Assembly (NCBI GenBank): GCA_951640165.1
Contig: OX621252.1
Coordinates: forward strand, 17,071,934-17,135,933
Origin: Pseudoips prasinana
Taxonomy: Eukaryota > Arthropoda > Insecta > Lepidoptera > Nolidae
Reading direction: 5' to 3'
DNA length: 64,000 nucleotides
The first letter of the stretch is position 1, and every line of letters begins with the position of its first letter. Positions 8,855 to 20,039 of this stretch are shown piece after piece. The notes below the pieces were generated by a model. That model had not been told where the DNA came from, made no database searches, and was given only the letters and a program-made list of their open reading frames with translations. The translations under genes were made by a program, and so were the position numbers.

Positions 8855-9781
8855 GGCTGAGATCTATAGAGCGTACTTGGACTTTGCTCAAACTTTACTT
8901 ACGTAAAACTTTGCTAAGTGTGTGCTAAGCTTATACTTTGATTTGGTATTTATAGACTTTATGACGTTAAGATTAAGCTTAGCATAAGCTAAGACAGGCA
9001 AAGTCAGAACACCAATTTCGTTACATGCATTAACTTCTTAGTTACTCTTTGGTAAACATATAAAAACAGTCATAATTATAAATAAAACATGGTGCGTATC
9101 GTTTCTCTGTGTATTATTATTATTATTGAACTATTTAGAAAATGCCGAATGAGACATAAAAATAGATTTATTAATGATCAACAATCGACATTAATTTTTA
9201 TTATGCGAAATGGAACATTATTGTATCAGCTGTGAACGGCAATGTCAACTACTTTTTTTTTAATTGTTTTCGGCCCTGGCTTCTTCGGCCTTATTAGAAT
9301 GTCAACTACAGTATATCAGTGTTGCCAGATGATAGTTTAGATTTCTCTTCAAGTCGTATCTGAAATACCCGGAAAATTTGGTTTGAACACATAAATACAT
9401 AATATATACAATGATAATGCCTCATTATTTTTTATTTATATATTTTAGAAATATTTATCAATATATCTGTAGTATTCCTTTGAATACAAATTCCGTGATT
9501 TCCAATTTCTCTGGAAATCCTATACAATGTGGCATCACTGTCTCTGATAATACGGAAAAATTAAAAAGTCATGTAAGTTATGATGGTGAAGTATATTATT
9601 GACTACTTTATTTTTATTTGGCTTATAGTGTAAGTTTTTACTAAGTCGTCGATTTTGTGGACTTAGCATTTGCTAAGCATGCACTCAAAGGGGTTCCAAT
9701 ATTGCTTTATAAATACTGACTTTGACTTAAGTCGAATGTAAAGTCTGAGCAAAGTCTAAGTACGCTCTATAGATCTCAGCC
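8855..9781. mobile_element. 927-bp non-autonomous DNA transposon with terminal inverted repeats
   Basis: The left end (from 8855) reads GGCTGAGATCTATAGAGCGT. The reverse complement of the right end (to 9781) is the same, and the homology extends about 45 bases with two mismatches. TCA flanks both sides (8852-8854 and 9782-9784), a candidate 3-bp target duplication. A second inner pair of inverted words, GTGTGCTAAGC-like and GCTAAGCATGCAC-like, lies further in. A 63-codon frame at 9411-9602 has no recognisable domain. Confidence 0.78.
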
Positions 9782-9891
9782 TCAGTCATCGAGGGTTCCG
9801 TATCTTAGACACCCAGCAATATTCATAACCATTCTAAATTTCAAATCACCCAATTTAGTATTTGCTAAGATAAATAAATGTAAACCATGTA

Positions 9892-9988
9892 ATCTCTGCA
9901 TCACCCCAAGGTTGACTGGCAGAGAATGCCTGTGGCATTAAGTCCGCTTTTGTACATTCTTGTGCATAAAGTTTAAATAAATAAATAT
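9892..9988 (+). repeat. 5'-truncated 3' end of the CR1/Jockey-like LINE
   Basis: The sequence AAGGTTGACTGGCAGAGAAT through GTGCATAAAGTTTAAATAAA matches the 3' end of the long LINE at about 33375-33475. It ends with the same AATAAA-type tail. It is a short dead-on-arrival insertion. Confidence 0.78.
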
Positions 9989-9989
9989 C

Positions 9990-10965
9990 TTGGGAAAACT
10001 AACACACTGCCATCCGATACAGGCAGATTCGGGAAAGTACCAGAAGAAAAGACTTACAGACTAAAAACATGCCTCATCTTGACATACTGAAACATAGTGC
10101 TAACATTAAGGAAATTTAATAAACTTTCAATAGACTTAAAATATCTAATCAATAATAAGTGTGTCAGAAAACCGATGTTGGCTTATTTTATAAAGATACC
10201 TTACAAAAAAAAAAAAAACAAATTGAAGACTATTATTATTTGATTTATTTACTATTTCTTCAGTGCAATGTAAGCTGTAGTACTCTTTATTTTCCATGAG
10301 CGATCTTCTTGTCTACCTACTTATACTTTCCATCCTAAATCTGTGTATATCTGTTGAAACTTTTAATTGGCCTTCATCTTTTATTCTATGTCATTTGATT
10401 CTAGTTTGTAAGTTTTCTAAAGCAATAAAAAAAGAGATACCTTCATACAAAGGTAAAACAATTCCTTCTAAAGAAACGTTTATATTCGCTCAGATATTTG
10501 TGGCAAGTCATAATTAAGTTAGAATTCATTATATTATTGAGTTACTTGACATTATTAATTGAATTAATCGAAACATAGGTACCTCACTTTTATGTTATGT
10601 TTAATGTATGACTTAAAAAATAAATAATATTTAATTTGCAATCATTTAATTGTAATTTATTTAATTTAAATTTGTGAAATTTTAGGTTTCTCATATTTTA
10701 CCTCTTTTAGTATGCTTTCCCATGCAAGGGTTTGCTAAAGCAATGAAAAGCAATATTCGCATAGTATATAATTGAGAGTGTTTAATTCTATGCGAATATA
10801 AGTTGATTTTCGCAGTGTGAAACATTTTCAGACAAACAAATTCACTAACTCATAAACAGTGACTTTTGTGGAAATATATTCAACCTTTATAACAATAGCG
10901 CTGATTACTGTACTGTACAACATTAATTGAATACTCCAGGCTTGATTCAATTACATTCAATTATT
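9990..10965. other. AT-rich intergenic DNA
   Basis: No gene recognised. A poly(A) run sits at 10207-10219. A 73-codon frame at 10296-10517 has no family features and I do not call it a gene. Confidence 0.5.
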
Positions 10966-10967
10966 TT

Positions 10968-11216
10968 CTCGCTGGGCGGCTGGGCGGGGCGCCCCCGGAT
11001 TGGGCGGCGCGCTGGGCGGGCGACGCTCTGGACCGCCCAACCAAATATATCTCGCATCTCGTTTTACACAAAAAGTTTATTCGGGATGTGATTGTTAAGT
11101 TCAGTGTGATATTGTTAATTAATTACTGGAGGGTTGAGTAAGGGTTTTAAACAAGATTATATCTCTTTATGAACACGTAAATACTCACAAATATCATTTT
11201 GCTCTTAATAAAATTG
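10968..11216 (+). promoter_or_regulatory. Candidate GC-rich promoter and non-coding first exon
   Basis: A 75-bp GC island (10968-11042) in very AT-rich surroundings holds four GGGCGG words (10974, 10982, 11002 and 11014) and one CCGCCC (11033). A TCAGT arthropod initiator-like word follows at 11101-11105. A strong splice donor, TTG|GTAAGTT, is at 11216/11217. Together these could be a promoter plus an untranslated first exon. The nerfin-1 leader has a candidate 3' splice site at 25026/25027, so it could be the partner, but nothing in the sequence proves it. Confidence 0.3.
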
Positions 11217-12830
11217 GTAAGTTATTATTGATTCTTAAATAGGAATGTTTGAAAGTAAATCTTCTTTAATAAAATATGTAATAAATGATGAAGGGTATAT
11301 GTAAAAAATAAGTGTTCGATATTAATAACTGCCTAATTTAGTAACGGCTGAAGAACAAAGGCTAAAAGAATGTTGTTATTCTAATAATTTTTACAGTACA
11401 GTACAGTCAACATCAAGGCGTATGATAAACTTGTACAATAAACTGTTCTATAAATATATAATAAAGACACTGCCAATAATATTAAGGAGTATCTACCGAA
11501 ACGACGTCCCTAGTTCAATCGGGATCGATTATCAAGTAAAAAAATACAAAAACAATAGAACTTCTACAAATCATACAAATGAAATCCCAAAATCCCATTA
11601 TTAATAAATTATAATATGCAAGTGAATGTAACGCTTACATAATATTATTTAGTAAATATTATTTAGTCACATTATTTGTAAATATTAATGGTTGGTAGAA
11701 TTCGTTATTTAAGTATTAAATCTTCCTTACTTGTATTAGTTTCAAATTTGATTTATTTATTAAAGCGCTCGTTTGCACTCATAATATGACTAAAATTGTG
11801 TATGTGATTCTACTATAAACATACTATACAACCAGCCCATAAAACATACATCAATTATTTTTCTTAGTAAAAATACACGTAATATTAAATAGATTAAAAT
11901 AAACTTACCTAGACTTTTAAATAAAAGTTCGATAACCAACTTCAAAGTACTAAGGTAAACTTCTAAATAAATCTCAGCTTAAGTTCCTAATAAAATATAG
12001 CTGAACTTTTTAATAAACACTTCTTAATAAAATTTAACCAAGCTATAAAATGTACATAATTATACTAATTATCTTAAAAAAATCAGTGGATCCAAGATAA
12101 AGAATTTTAATAATTATATTTTTATAACTCAGTACTACGACGGTTAAATAAGCGTTAAAATAATCTATAAAACATCGTCACAGTTGTGGTAACGGAAAAT
12201 GAAAAATTACATATTTGAAACAATAGCCAAAGATAATATAGTCAACCTTTAATGAAGACCTCCGAATTTTAATGACTTTAAAAATAGCTTGATTACCTAA
12301 TAGCTATGCCTCAAAGTCAGTGGAACCTTGAGTTATGTCAAGTTCATGATGAACATATAGACACTACTATTGAAATATAACTCGAAACTATATTTTATGT
12401 TTTCAGAAAAGCTTTTACAAAACAAGTTAGTATAATATGTTACGGATCCGGATCCGTATAATATTGGAAATGGAATTATGAAATAGTGAGTATTCAGTGC
12501 ATAACCCATAGTATGGGTTAGTAGACTTTACATTTTGGAGAACTCTCAGGCATTTCAAATACCCATGCGATACTATAAATGTCATCAAAGATAATATAAC
12601 TATTGCTGTGAGTGGTACCCTACCCTACCCTACTAATACTGTCAAAGTATAAAAATATTACGAAAAATATGAAGGCAGTTTAAAAAAAACATGACCACGT
12701 GTTTAGTGATATTTAATGTCACGTAATATTAAATTCCGATAATTTCACGTTTATCTCACGTAAAAGTTACCTTTTCTCCCATACATTGCGTCAATTTTAA
12801 TAAAAAAAACTTTCGTTTAAAATCACTAAG
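11217..12830. other. AT-rich intergenic DNA or intron
   Basis: About 1.6 kb with many stops in all frames. If the first exon proposed at 11101-11216 is real this would be intron. A 60-codon frame at 11422-11604 has no features of a gene. Confidence 0.5.
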
Positions 12831-12886
12831 TTAGAAATGAGGTGCTAAAAGTGGTTGCGGGGCCACTTTTAGCACCTCATTTCTAA
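12831..12886. repeat. Perfect 24-bp hairpin
   Basis: The arms 12831-12854 and 12863-12886 are exact reverse complements separated by the 8-base loop TTGCGGGG. The arm sequence begins TTAGAAATGAGGTGCTAAAA. No similar copy is seen elsewhere in the window. It could be a minimal foldback or a small-RNA precursor. Confidence 0.85.
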
Positions 12887-13272
12887 TTTCTTTAGTCGTA
12901 AATCATTCTTGAGTAACCCAATATACAACCCTTTTATTCACTTGCCTCCTCACAAGTAATTCAAAGTCGACAATCAAGTGAATACCCAAGGTAGTGCACA
13001 AGATAGGGGTCTTATCACCTATCAAACGTGTACGGCAAAGGTTTAAAAAACCCCCAGTCAACACTTGTAAGCGCGTGCATAGGGGCCCGTGCCGCGGATC
13101 CTGTATAGATACGGTCTTACACGGCTCACTGGCCATACAAAAAATTCGACACGTGGAAGTAAGTAAAGATATACTAATCATTTGTTACCTTCGATTACAC
13201 AATTTTTTTAAATTGTTATTAGCTATTTTTTCCCTCACATGTTCATTTATAACGTCTTACTAATAATCTTTA

Positions 13273-13580
13273 TCTATACATATAATAAAATCGTAAGAAA
13301 GTCAAAACTGTACATCGAATATTTTTTTTAAAGGATACTTGGGGCGTGATCTGCAATCTATATCGAAGCCAAAAATATAGTTTTTAGAATTTTTGTCTGT
13401 TTGTCTGTATGTATGTCCGGGCTAAACTCAAAAAGTACTGCATGGATTTAAATTTTGGATGAATATTACTAACAGGTCGAGTCAACATATAGGCTACATA
13501 TTATAACGCTATCAACTACGGGGAAGGACCTGTGATAATTTATAAAATTTAACGCGGGTAAAACCGCGGGGCACAGCTAG
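13273..13580 (+). mobile_element. LEP1-like Helitron, complete
   Basis: It begins TCTATACATATAATAAAATC immediately after an A (13272) and ends GGGGCACAGCTAG immediately before a T (13581). A CGCGGGTAAAACCGCGG-type hairpin lies just before the terminal CTAG. The TC 5' end, CTAG 3' end, subterminal hairpin and A/T insertion site are the diagnostic features of Helitrons. It is 308 bp and non-coding. LEP1 is the name I recall for this lepidopteran family. Confidence 0.9.
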
Positions 13581-13745
13581 TTTATAATAAAAATACAGAT
13601 CAATTAATAGTTAATACTTACTACATACAAAAACACAACGAAAACTTTGATTTCTTGGCTTTAACAGGATCATATACATGGAATTAAAAGATGTTGATGG
13701 TTATAAAAAGCCCTTAATATCGCAATCAGTCCAATTGTCATTGAC

Positions 13746-13935
13746 TGCACGTGTGGTCCAGCGGCTAAGACAGTCGCCTCGCCGCATCGTGTCGCGGGTT
13801 CGAGTCCCGCGCCGGAAAACTATTTGACCCATAAATAGTTATTCTGAGTTTGGATGTAATTTGTGTCTATGTTTATAAAGTACCCCGAGACACAGGGATT
13901 AATTTCCCTGATGCGGGCGTTGTCTTTTTTAAAAG
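13746..13935 (+). repeat. tRNA-headed SINE, family A
   Basis: The A-box-like TGGTCCAGCGGCTAAGAC and the B-box GGTTCGAGTCCCGC are well kept (13753 and 13797). The body with TTTGTGTCTATGTTTATAAA and a short A-rich tail follows. Confidence 0.82.
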
Positions 13936-14040
13936 AAGGAAAAAGGATAAAAAAAGATATGAAAGTCGCAAGAAAAAGTCTCATATTTGGTTTTTTCTAG
14001 AAGTAATTTTTTACTTTAAAATTAGTACAATTATATAGTA

Positions 14041-14225
14041 AAACCAGCTAGGCACGCGGTCAGCCCATAGATGGGTGACCGTTTAAGTGGTTAAATTTCT
14101 GGGCGTCTCCATGCGTTAGAAGGCACGTTAAATTGTTGGTACGGTTGTTGTCATTAGTCGACAGTCGATAAGCCATGTCAGAAGCGGGCGGCTTGAACAA
14201 CTCTGACACCACGGTAACCATCACT
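14041..14225 (+). repeat. 5S rRNA-derived SINE, 5'-truncated copy
   Basis: It starts inside the 5S-like head (GGCACGCGGTCAGCCCATAG, then ATGGGTGACCG) and continues through GGGCGTCTCCATGCG to GGCTTGAACAACTCTGACAC, colinear with 8630-8815. The tail has no clear simple repeat. Confidence 0.72.
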
Positions 14226-16150
14226 AAACATTAGTTACCAAAAGTAGTTACATGGTTCAAAAGTAATAAAAAGTTGGATTCAAAAAAGAAAGAAAATCTT
14301 ATCTATGGTTTATTTGTTATACAATTGTCTTTTCCATTAAATATACCCATATGCAAAATAATTCCCATTATTTATATATGTAACTAAACTTTGGCGCAAT
14401 TATAAGCTTAGTGACGTGGCTAGCGAATAATGAAAACTTGTTACTGGCTCAATATAAATATCCCCTTTAAAAATCACGAACATGACACACCATGTGGCCA
14501 AATATTTTGATGATCGGGTTTGACATGTAATGTGTTCATACTACGTTATTAGTGCGTATGGTGGTGGTAAATGAGAGCTATTGTTTTTTTTACCATACAA
14601 AAGGGATAAACTTGAAGACCTGACGTTTGAGGTTGTAGGCATCGTCTGTGCAATCGTAGCTCGCAAATAGTCAAACCAGCCCTAATACGTTTCTTTTTAA
14701 CTAAAAGCTAGATAAATAAGCACAATTCTTATCAATTTCTCATAGAAATTATTTTCTTTTCACAAAATGGTTCAGTGGTTAAACTGCTTGATTCAAATTT
14801 AATTGAAAAAAGCTACGGCTAATTTTCTTTTAATTTTTTTAATGGTAAGGTTACATACATTATATATAGCTTGTATTTATATTTTAAACTAGTATGTGTC
14901 CTAAAGTTCTATTTTTATGTATTTAATTAAGCATCTACCCCTTAGGTAATAGCACACTTTGTACCTTATCAATTTATCAATAAAGTTGCAAGTCACCAAA
15001 ACGCTGAACGTCCAACATTACTATTATTACTCCCATTCAAATCAGGTATAACTTGTCAAATAAAAAGTATAATGCATTAACAGCACCCTGTCGGATGTGG
15101 CGGTGGTACCGCACGCGCCAGGGTGAGCACCCTGCCGCAACCCGTCAGTCCTGTACCGACCGCCCTGCCGAGCGGACAACCGCGCACCCCTAAAATACAC
15201 CACCAACTACACAAACTTTCGATCTAAAATAAAAAAGTTTTACGCTGCAATTCCACATTTAAAATTGAAAAGATAAATCGTTACATTTAATAGTAGATAA
15301 CAGTATATTTTCATAAAGTTTGTTCCAAATTCAAGAATTTTTTTTATTGTGAGCAGGGGTGTCGTCGGCTGAGTCAGCAGAGGACCAGGTTAAGGTATGA
15401 GTCACTTGCTTTAGTTTTCGCCATAGAAACACCCTCGCACGCACCTGCGTTACCATTGCAAATGTGTGTGGGAGATTGGCATCTCTCTTTGATTTTGAAA
15501 GAACATAGTCAGTCCTTTTAAATTAAACAGTTTTGGGGTATTTGTACCCTATGTTATATGCATGATGACAAATCTGTACATGCATTAAAAAAATTGAAAC
15601 CAATGACATTTGTGCGTCTGAGTATATAGTTCTTGATCGAGCACAAAAGCAGAATAGCCGAGCGTTTGCAAACAAGTATGGCACCTTATTTGTGGCCACT
15701 AATAACGCGAGCGGATTCTGTTCTATAATATTTTTAATGCTAGTTAAATTTTGTGTGTTTCTGGTCTTTTAATAATTAAAAAGGATTTTCAGAAATACTA
15801 ATTAATGTATGTTAGTTAATTTCTCGAGTTCTAAGTTAATGTTTCTCGGTGAAAAGATTTTATCTTTAGTTCAAGGCGTAATATTCGTAACCCTTTTGCT
15901 GCGATCACGCCAATAAAAGGCTGGCGCCATAGTTTGTTTATTACGTCTGTAATATGTGCATCTTAAAGTATTGTAAGATATATCTACTTTTTTTTAATCT
16001 CTTGCCTTTGAATGTATTGCTATGTTTATTTCCAACGCTTTTCATTGTATTCTGGGATTAATTACAGAGAAGATGGGAAACTACAGGGATATAATTTTGA
16101 AATTTTGACGTAAATATTAAATCAATAAAAATCAACCTAATATCGATTTA
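14226..16150. other. Intergenic DNA with one GC-rich patch
   Basis: No gene recognised. A GC-rich patch at 15085-15190 carries CACCCTG and CAGGGTG words in inverted orientation and may be a small eroded insertion. The remainder is AT-rich. Confidence 0.5.
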
Positions 16151-16154
16151 TTTA

Positions 16155-16350
16155 TTCACTGGTACTCCAATACAGTAAGAGTTGTTCAAGCCATCTACAA
16201 CTACTCTGAGAAGGCTAAACAAATGCGTAAAGTAGGAACCGACAGTTTAGCCAAAATTAGACCACTGATACGGTGACCCATCTACAGGTTGACGGCGCGC
16301 TTCAGTGCTTAACCGCGCCGACTTTGTACAGTCGCTATGAGCACTTCGAT
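16155..16350 (-). repeat. 5S rRNA-derived SINE, minus-strand copy
   Basis: Read on the minus strand, it starts with GTCGGCGCGGTTAAGCACTG and GTAGATGGGTCACCGT, which are 5S-like, then GTCGGTTCCTACTTTACG. It ends in GGCTTGAACAACTCTTACTG and an AATAAATAAA-like tail. It is colinear with the copy at 8604-8842 but clearly diverged. Confidence 0.68.
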
Positions 16351-16519
16351 GTTTGTATAGATTTTCTCTGCTTATGTCATTATGATTATGTATTGTGTTG
16401 TGTATATTTTTTATCTCATTAATCTAATAACACATAATATTCCTGTAAAGCTTTGCCCACCTATTTAAACGAGCAGTTTTATTTGATCAATATTTGTATA
16501 ATAACTTTTTCTATTTTTT

Positions 16520-16701
16520 GATGACCGTACTAGGATCCCTGTGTCGCGAAGAACTTAACAAACATATAATTGACGGACACAAAGCAAGCCCAGAGTTAGA
16601 ACAACTACTTATGGGTCACAGAAATACTTGTCCTATGCGGGAATCGAACCCGGGACACTACGTGGTGAGGTGACTGTCTTAACTGCTATGCCTCACGTGC
16701 T
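16520..16701 (-). repeat. tRNA-headed SINE, family A
   Basis: The body with AACAAACATATAATTGACGG is followed, toward the right, by the inverted B box GGGAATCGAACCCGGG and the inverted head ending CCTCACGTGC. Confidence 0.8.
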
Positions 16702-16738
16702 GTCGAATATATATTTTATATGGGTAGGTAATCGTGAT

Positions 16739-16985
16739 CTGGGGCTCTACCAGCTAAGTCGCCGAACATCGATTTCTTACATGGCGCTCAAATAAATGAA
16801 GGTTAAAAATGACTTAATTAGTTGTTAAATCGGCTTCCATGAGTACATGTGACGTCATAAATGGTCCGGAATCGATTGTCAACGTTGAAGACGATTTCAC
16901 GATTGATTAAGTAATTTTTAACCTTTATTTATTAGAACGCCATTTAAGAAATCGATGTTCGGCGACTTAGCCGGTAGAGGCCCTG
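16739..16985. mobile_element. Foldback MITE, 'GCTAAGTCGCCGAACATCGA' family, copy 1
   Basis: The left end GGGGCTCTACCAGCTAAGTC and the right end GACTTAGCCGGTAGAGGCCC are inverted repeats continuing about 90 bases inward. The centre carries GACGTCATAAATGGTCCGGA. Two close relatives lie at 44600-44846 and 49999-50246. It is non-coding. The superfamily is not assigned because no convincing target duplication is shared by all three copies. Confidence 0.83.
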
Positions 16986-17344
16986 GTAAAAGGACCCTGA
17001 GGATTATGATCAAATTTACAGCTTAGGTAAAGTTCTCAGTCATAAAAATGTTTGTCATGTTTGGAGAATATTTTTATTAATGAATATTCAACTTCGATTG
17101 ATACTCTAAAATCTTGTGAATATAGTAATAATATAGCTACGTGTATTGTACTCCACATCGCATCAGGTCCAAGTTTGCTGAAGCCGGACAGTGTCTAGGT
17201 GTGCACGTTTCGTCTATCAGCAACATGGCTATAAACATAGAATATAATATTATATTAGTACTTCATCTCATCGCGAGCCTCGTTAGTATTTAGCCATAGA
17301 TAATGAGTGATGTGCTACCTCTAAATCCCGGGTCAGGTAAAATA

Positions 17345-18869
17345 AAATAAAAAAGGTTTTAATTCACGGAGACTTCAAAAAAGCGCTTGTAAATAGTCAG
17401 AACATGTTCGTAGTAATATATAATTAATTTATAATTATTTCTAGGTACCTACACGGATTGTAGGAAATAATTTACAATAAGATTTATTTTATAACAGTAA
17501 CGATATTTAACTAACTTAAATTAAGTTAAGTTATTATTATAAGGTTATTAAGTTAATATTATTATATTATAAGGTCATAAAGTATTGGTTTTAAGAATAT
17601 CTTCCGCCCAATTAAATCATTAAGAACTCGCAATTTGAAAATGGTTGGTGCCACAACCAGAGCACGCAATACTGTAGGTTCTACGCCTGATTACTCCTGG
17701 TCGTGTTGGATTGCCGTTCAATCCGATTATAAGCATAACAGAATAGAGAGTGCCAGGTACACACTCTATTCTTTTGTTTGCGTAGTTGGCTAGGCTCCGC
17801 GGAGATTGGCCGCTTAAACCGAAATTGGGCCTGGAGCACTTTTATTACTAATTACCTTTCATAATATTAGTCAATACGTACATTCACTACGATCCCGTAC
17901 TGAGCATCGACATTCAACTGTTTGATTAACTGCCGACCGAGAGAAGCATTTCCCATTCGAAAGCTGACCAAAAAAACGATACATTCCTAAACGATTTGGC
18001 GAATTAACTATATAATATAAATAACAATATAAGTAATAGAATTATTTAATAATAATAATAATATATAGGGACAATGTCACACAGACCATCCTAGCCACAA
18101 ACTAAGCAAAGCTTGTACCATGGGTAACAGGCGACGATATACATACTTATATAGATAGATAAATACTTAAATACATAGAAAATATCCATGACTCAGAAAC
18201 AAATATTCGTGCTCATCACACAAATATTTGCACTTACCGGGATTCGAACCCAGGACTACCAGCTTCGTAGGCAGGAGCACTACCAACTAGGCTACGGTGA
18301 CCGTATTTAAGTTTAATAAAATAAGTTAAATATTGAAAGCAACCCGAATAAACCAAAAACTACTATATACAACCTTGTTTCAATGAAAACAATCTAAAAC
18401 TTTGTTCCTACGGCGTACTCTCATCATAATTAGTTGAATGGCAGTTGAATATGATATCAGTCGAAAGGCGGCTTACACTACATAGATTAAATATTATATT
18501 AATAGTATCGGATGATTATTTGCTAGTTAAACATTCTTCGATTAAATATACCACCACCGTCAATTAAATATAAATGTTTATGTTATAGTATATTACTCGT
18601 ATTATATGTAGTTAAAAATATAGCTAAAATTTAAAATTTTGATGATTAAACTTACACATGATCCTTGACAATAACTTAATTTAAGTAAGTTAAATATCGT
18701 TACTGTTATAAAATAAATCTTATTGTAAATTATTTCCTACAATCCGTGTACCTAAATATCTATATGTACCTAGAAATAATTATAAATTAATTATATATTA
18801 CTACGAATATGTTCTGACTATTTACAAGCGCTTTTTTAAAGTCTACGTATATAAAAACCTTTTTTATTT
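17345..18869. mobile_element. 1.5-kb element with about 200-bp inverted ends
   Basis: The left arm (17345-17560) and right arm (18665-18869) are inverted copies. Shared words include AATAGTCAGAACATGTTCGT, TACAATAAGATTTATTTTAT and AACAGTAACGATATTTAACT in the left-arm sense. A family C SINE sits inside at 18050-18303. Another single end of the same family occurs at about 52765-52905. No transposase frame is visible, so it is non-autonomous or a long foldback. Confidence 0.75.
18050..18303 (-). repeat. tRNA-headed SINE, family C, with target duplication
   Basis: The minus-strand head is tRNA-like: GTAGCCTAGTTGGTAGTGCT, with the B box GGGTTCGAATCCCGGT. The element ends at the left in an ATT-type tail. 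TATTTAA flanks it on both sides (18043-18049 and 18304-18310), a 7-bp target duplication. The copy at 48343-48599 is very similar. Confidence 0.88.
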
Positions 18870-19092
18870 GTTCAAACTTTGTTCCTACGGCGTACACTCA
18901 TCATAATTAGTTGAATGGCAGTTGAATATGATATCAGCCGAAAGGCGGCTTACACTACATAGATTAAATATAATATAAATAGTATCGGATGATTAATTTC
19001 TAGTTAAACAGTCTTAAAATAAATATAACACACCTTGAATTAAATATAAATGTTTATGTTATAGTATAATATATTACTCGTATTACATGATT
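18395..19092 (+). repeat. Direct repeat pair of about 215 bp
   Basis: The segments 18395-18612 and 18878-19092 are near-identical direct copies starting CTTTGTTCCTACGGCGTAC and including GTTGAATATGATATCAG and GCGGCTTACACTACATAGAT. The right arm of the inverted-repeat element separates them. The two copies differ by small indels, so the duplication is fairly recent. No function is evident. Confidence 0.8.
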
Positions 19093-19280
19093 TATGTACA
19101 GATATATTTTTGTATCTTGTTTTTTTTATTTTCGTAGACACAAGAGCGCTCGTGACATTTTCTTTTAATAATCATTTAAATATAAAATGTCGATTTTTTA
19201 GATTTTTTTCCTATTCTGACATTATACGCGCAAAATGTCGTTAATACGCTATTATGTTAATTATTAATTTATATCTAGAT

Positions 19281-19399
19281 ATTTCCGCTGGGAATCGCTG
19301 GATGCGGATAGCGGAAGACCGGCCGTTGTGCAGATCTTTGGGGGAGGCCTTTGTCCAGCAGTCGACGTCTTTTGGCTGATATGATGATGATGATGAGAT
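19281..19399 (+). repeat. Non-LTR 3' end ending in (GAT)n
   Basis: CGCTGGATGCGGATAGCGG, then GGGGGAGGCCTTTGTCCAGC and TTTTGGCTGATATGATGATG. This 3'-end module recurs across the window, for example inverted at 48180-48325, and in part at 30262-30312 and 46985-47036. It belongs to a dispersed retroelement. Confidence 0.7.
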
Positions 19400-19681
19400 A
19401 TTTCCTAACCTAATGTTGTAACTTGTGATTCATATCTTATATTTTATAACCGTGCCAATAGGTTAGCTACTGTGCTTGTATGTTAAGCTTTAACCAATTA
19501 TATACGGGTAAATTTACTTTAGTATAAAACAAAATGTTTTGAAAAAAGATAAGGTCAGGTCAAAGGCTATAAATTATTACGCTGATTTGCATGAGGGGGA
19601 AGTAATTCTGTATTTTAATTAGAAAAACGGTACCAACACCAACACATCAACAGTTAGTACCAACTTTTAGGCAACCGTGAA

Positions 19682-20033
19682 TCTATACATATAATAAAAT
19701 CGTAGGATAGTCAAAACTGAAATTAAACTTTATTAAACAAAACTGTACATTGAATATTTTTTAAAAAGGATACTTAGGGCGTGATCTACAATCGATATCG
19801 GAGCCAAAAATATAGTTTTTAGAAATTTTGTCTGTTTGTCTGTTGTATAGTATAGTATGTATGTCCGGGTTAAACTCAAAAAGTACTGTATGGATTAACT
19901 TCAAATTTTGCATGAATGTTACTTAGAGGTCGTGTCAACATATAGGCTATATATTATCACGCTATCACCTACTGGGGAGGAGCTGTGGTACTTTATAAAA
20001 TTTAACGCGGGTAAAACCGCGGGGCACAGCTAG
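19682..20033 (+). mobile_element. LEP1-like Helitron, complete
   Basis: It starts TCTATACATATAATAAAATC after an A and ends CGGGGCACAGCTAG before a T, with the CCGCGG hairpin. It is 352 bp. A short duplication of AAACTGAAATTAAACTTTAT-like sequence follows the 5' end. Confidence 0.9.
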
Positions 20034-20039
20034 TACCTA

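Noticed and set aside
9411..9602. 63-codon ORF as the transposase of the 927-bp element
   Set aside because: No catalytic motifs; too short; AT-rich chance frame.
16739..16985. CTG as a fixed 3-bp target duplication for the foldback MITE family
   Set aside because: It fits two copies but not the third (44600-44846), and the bases can equally be part of the inverted ends.
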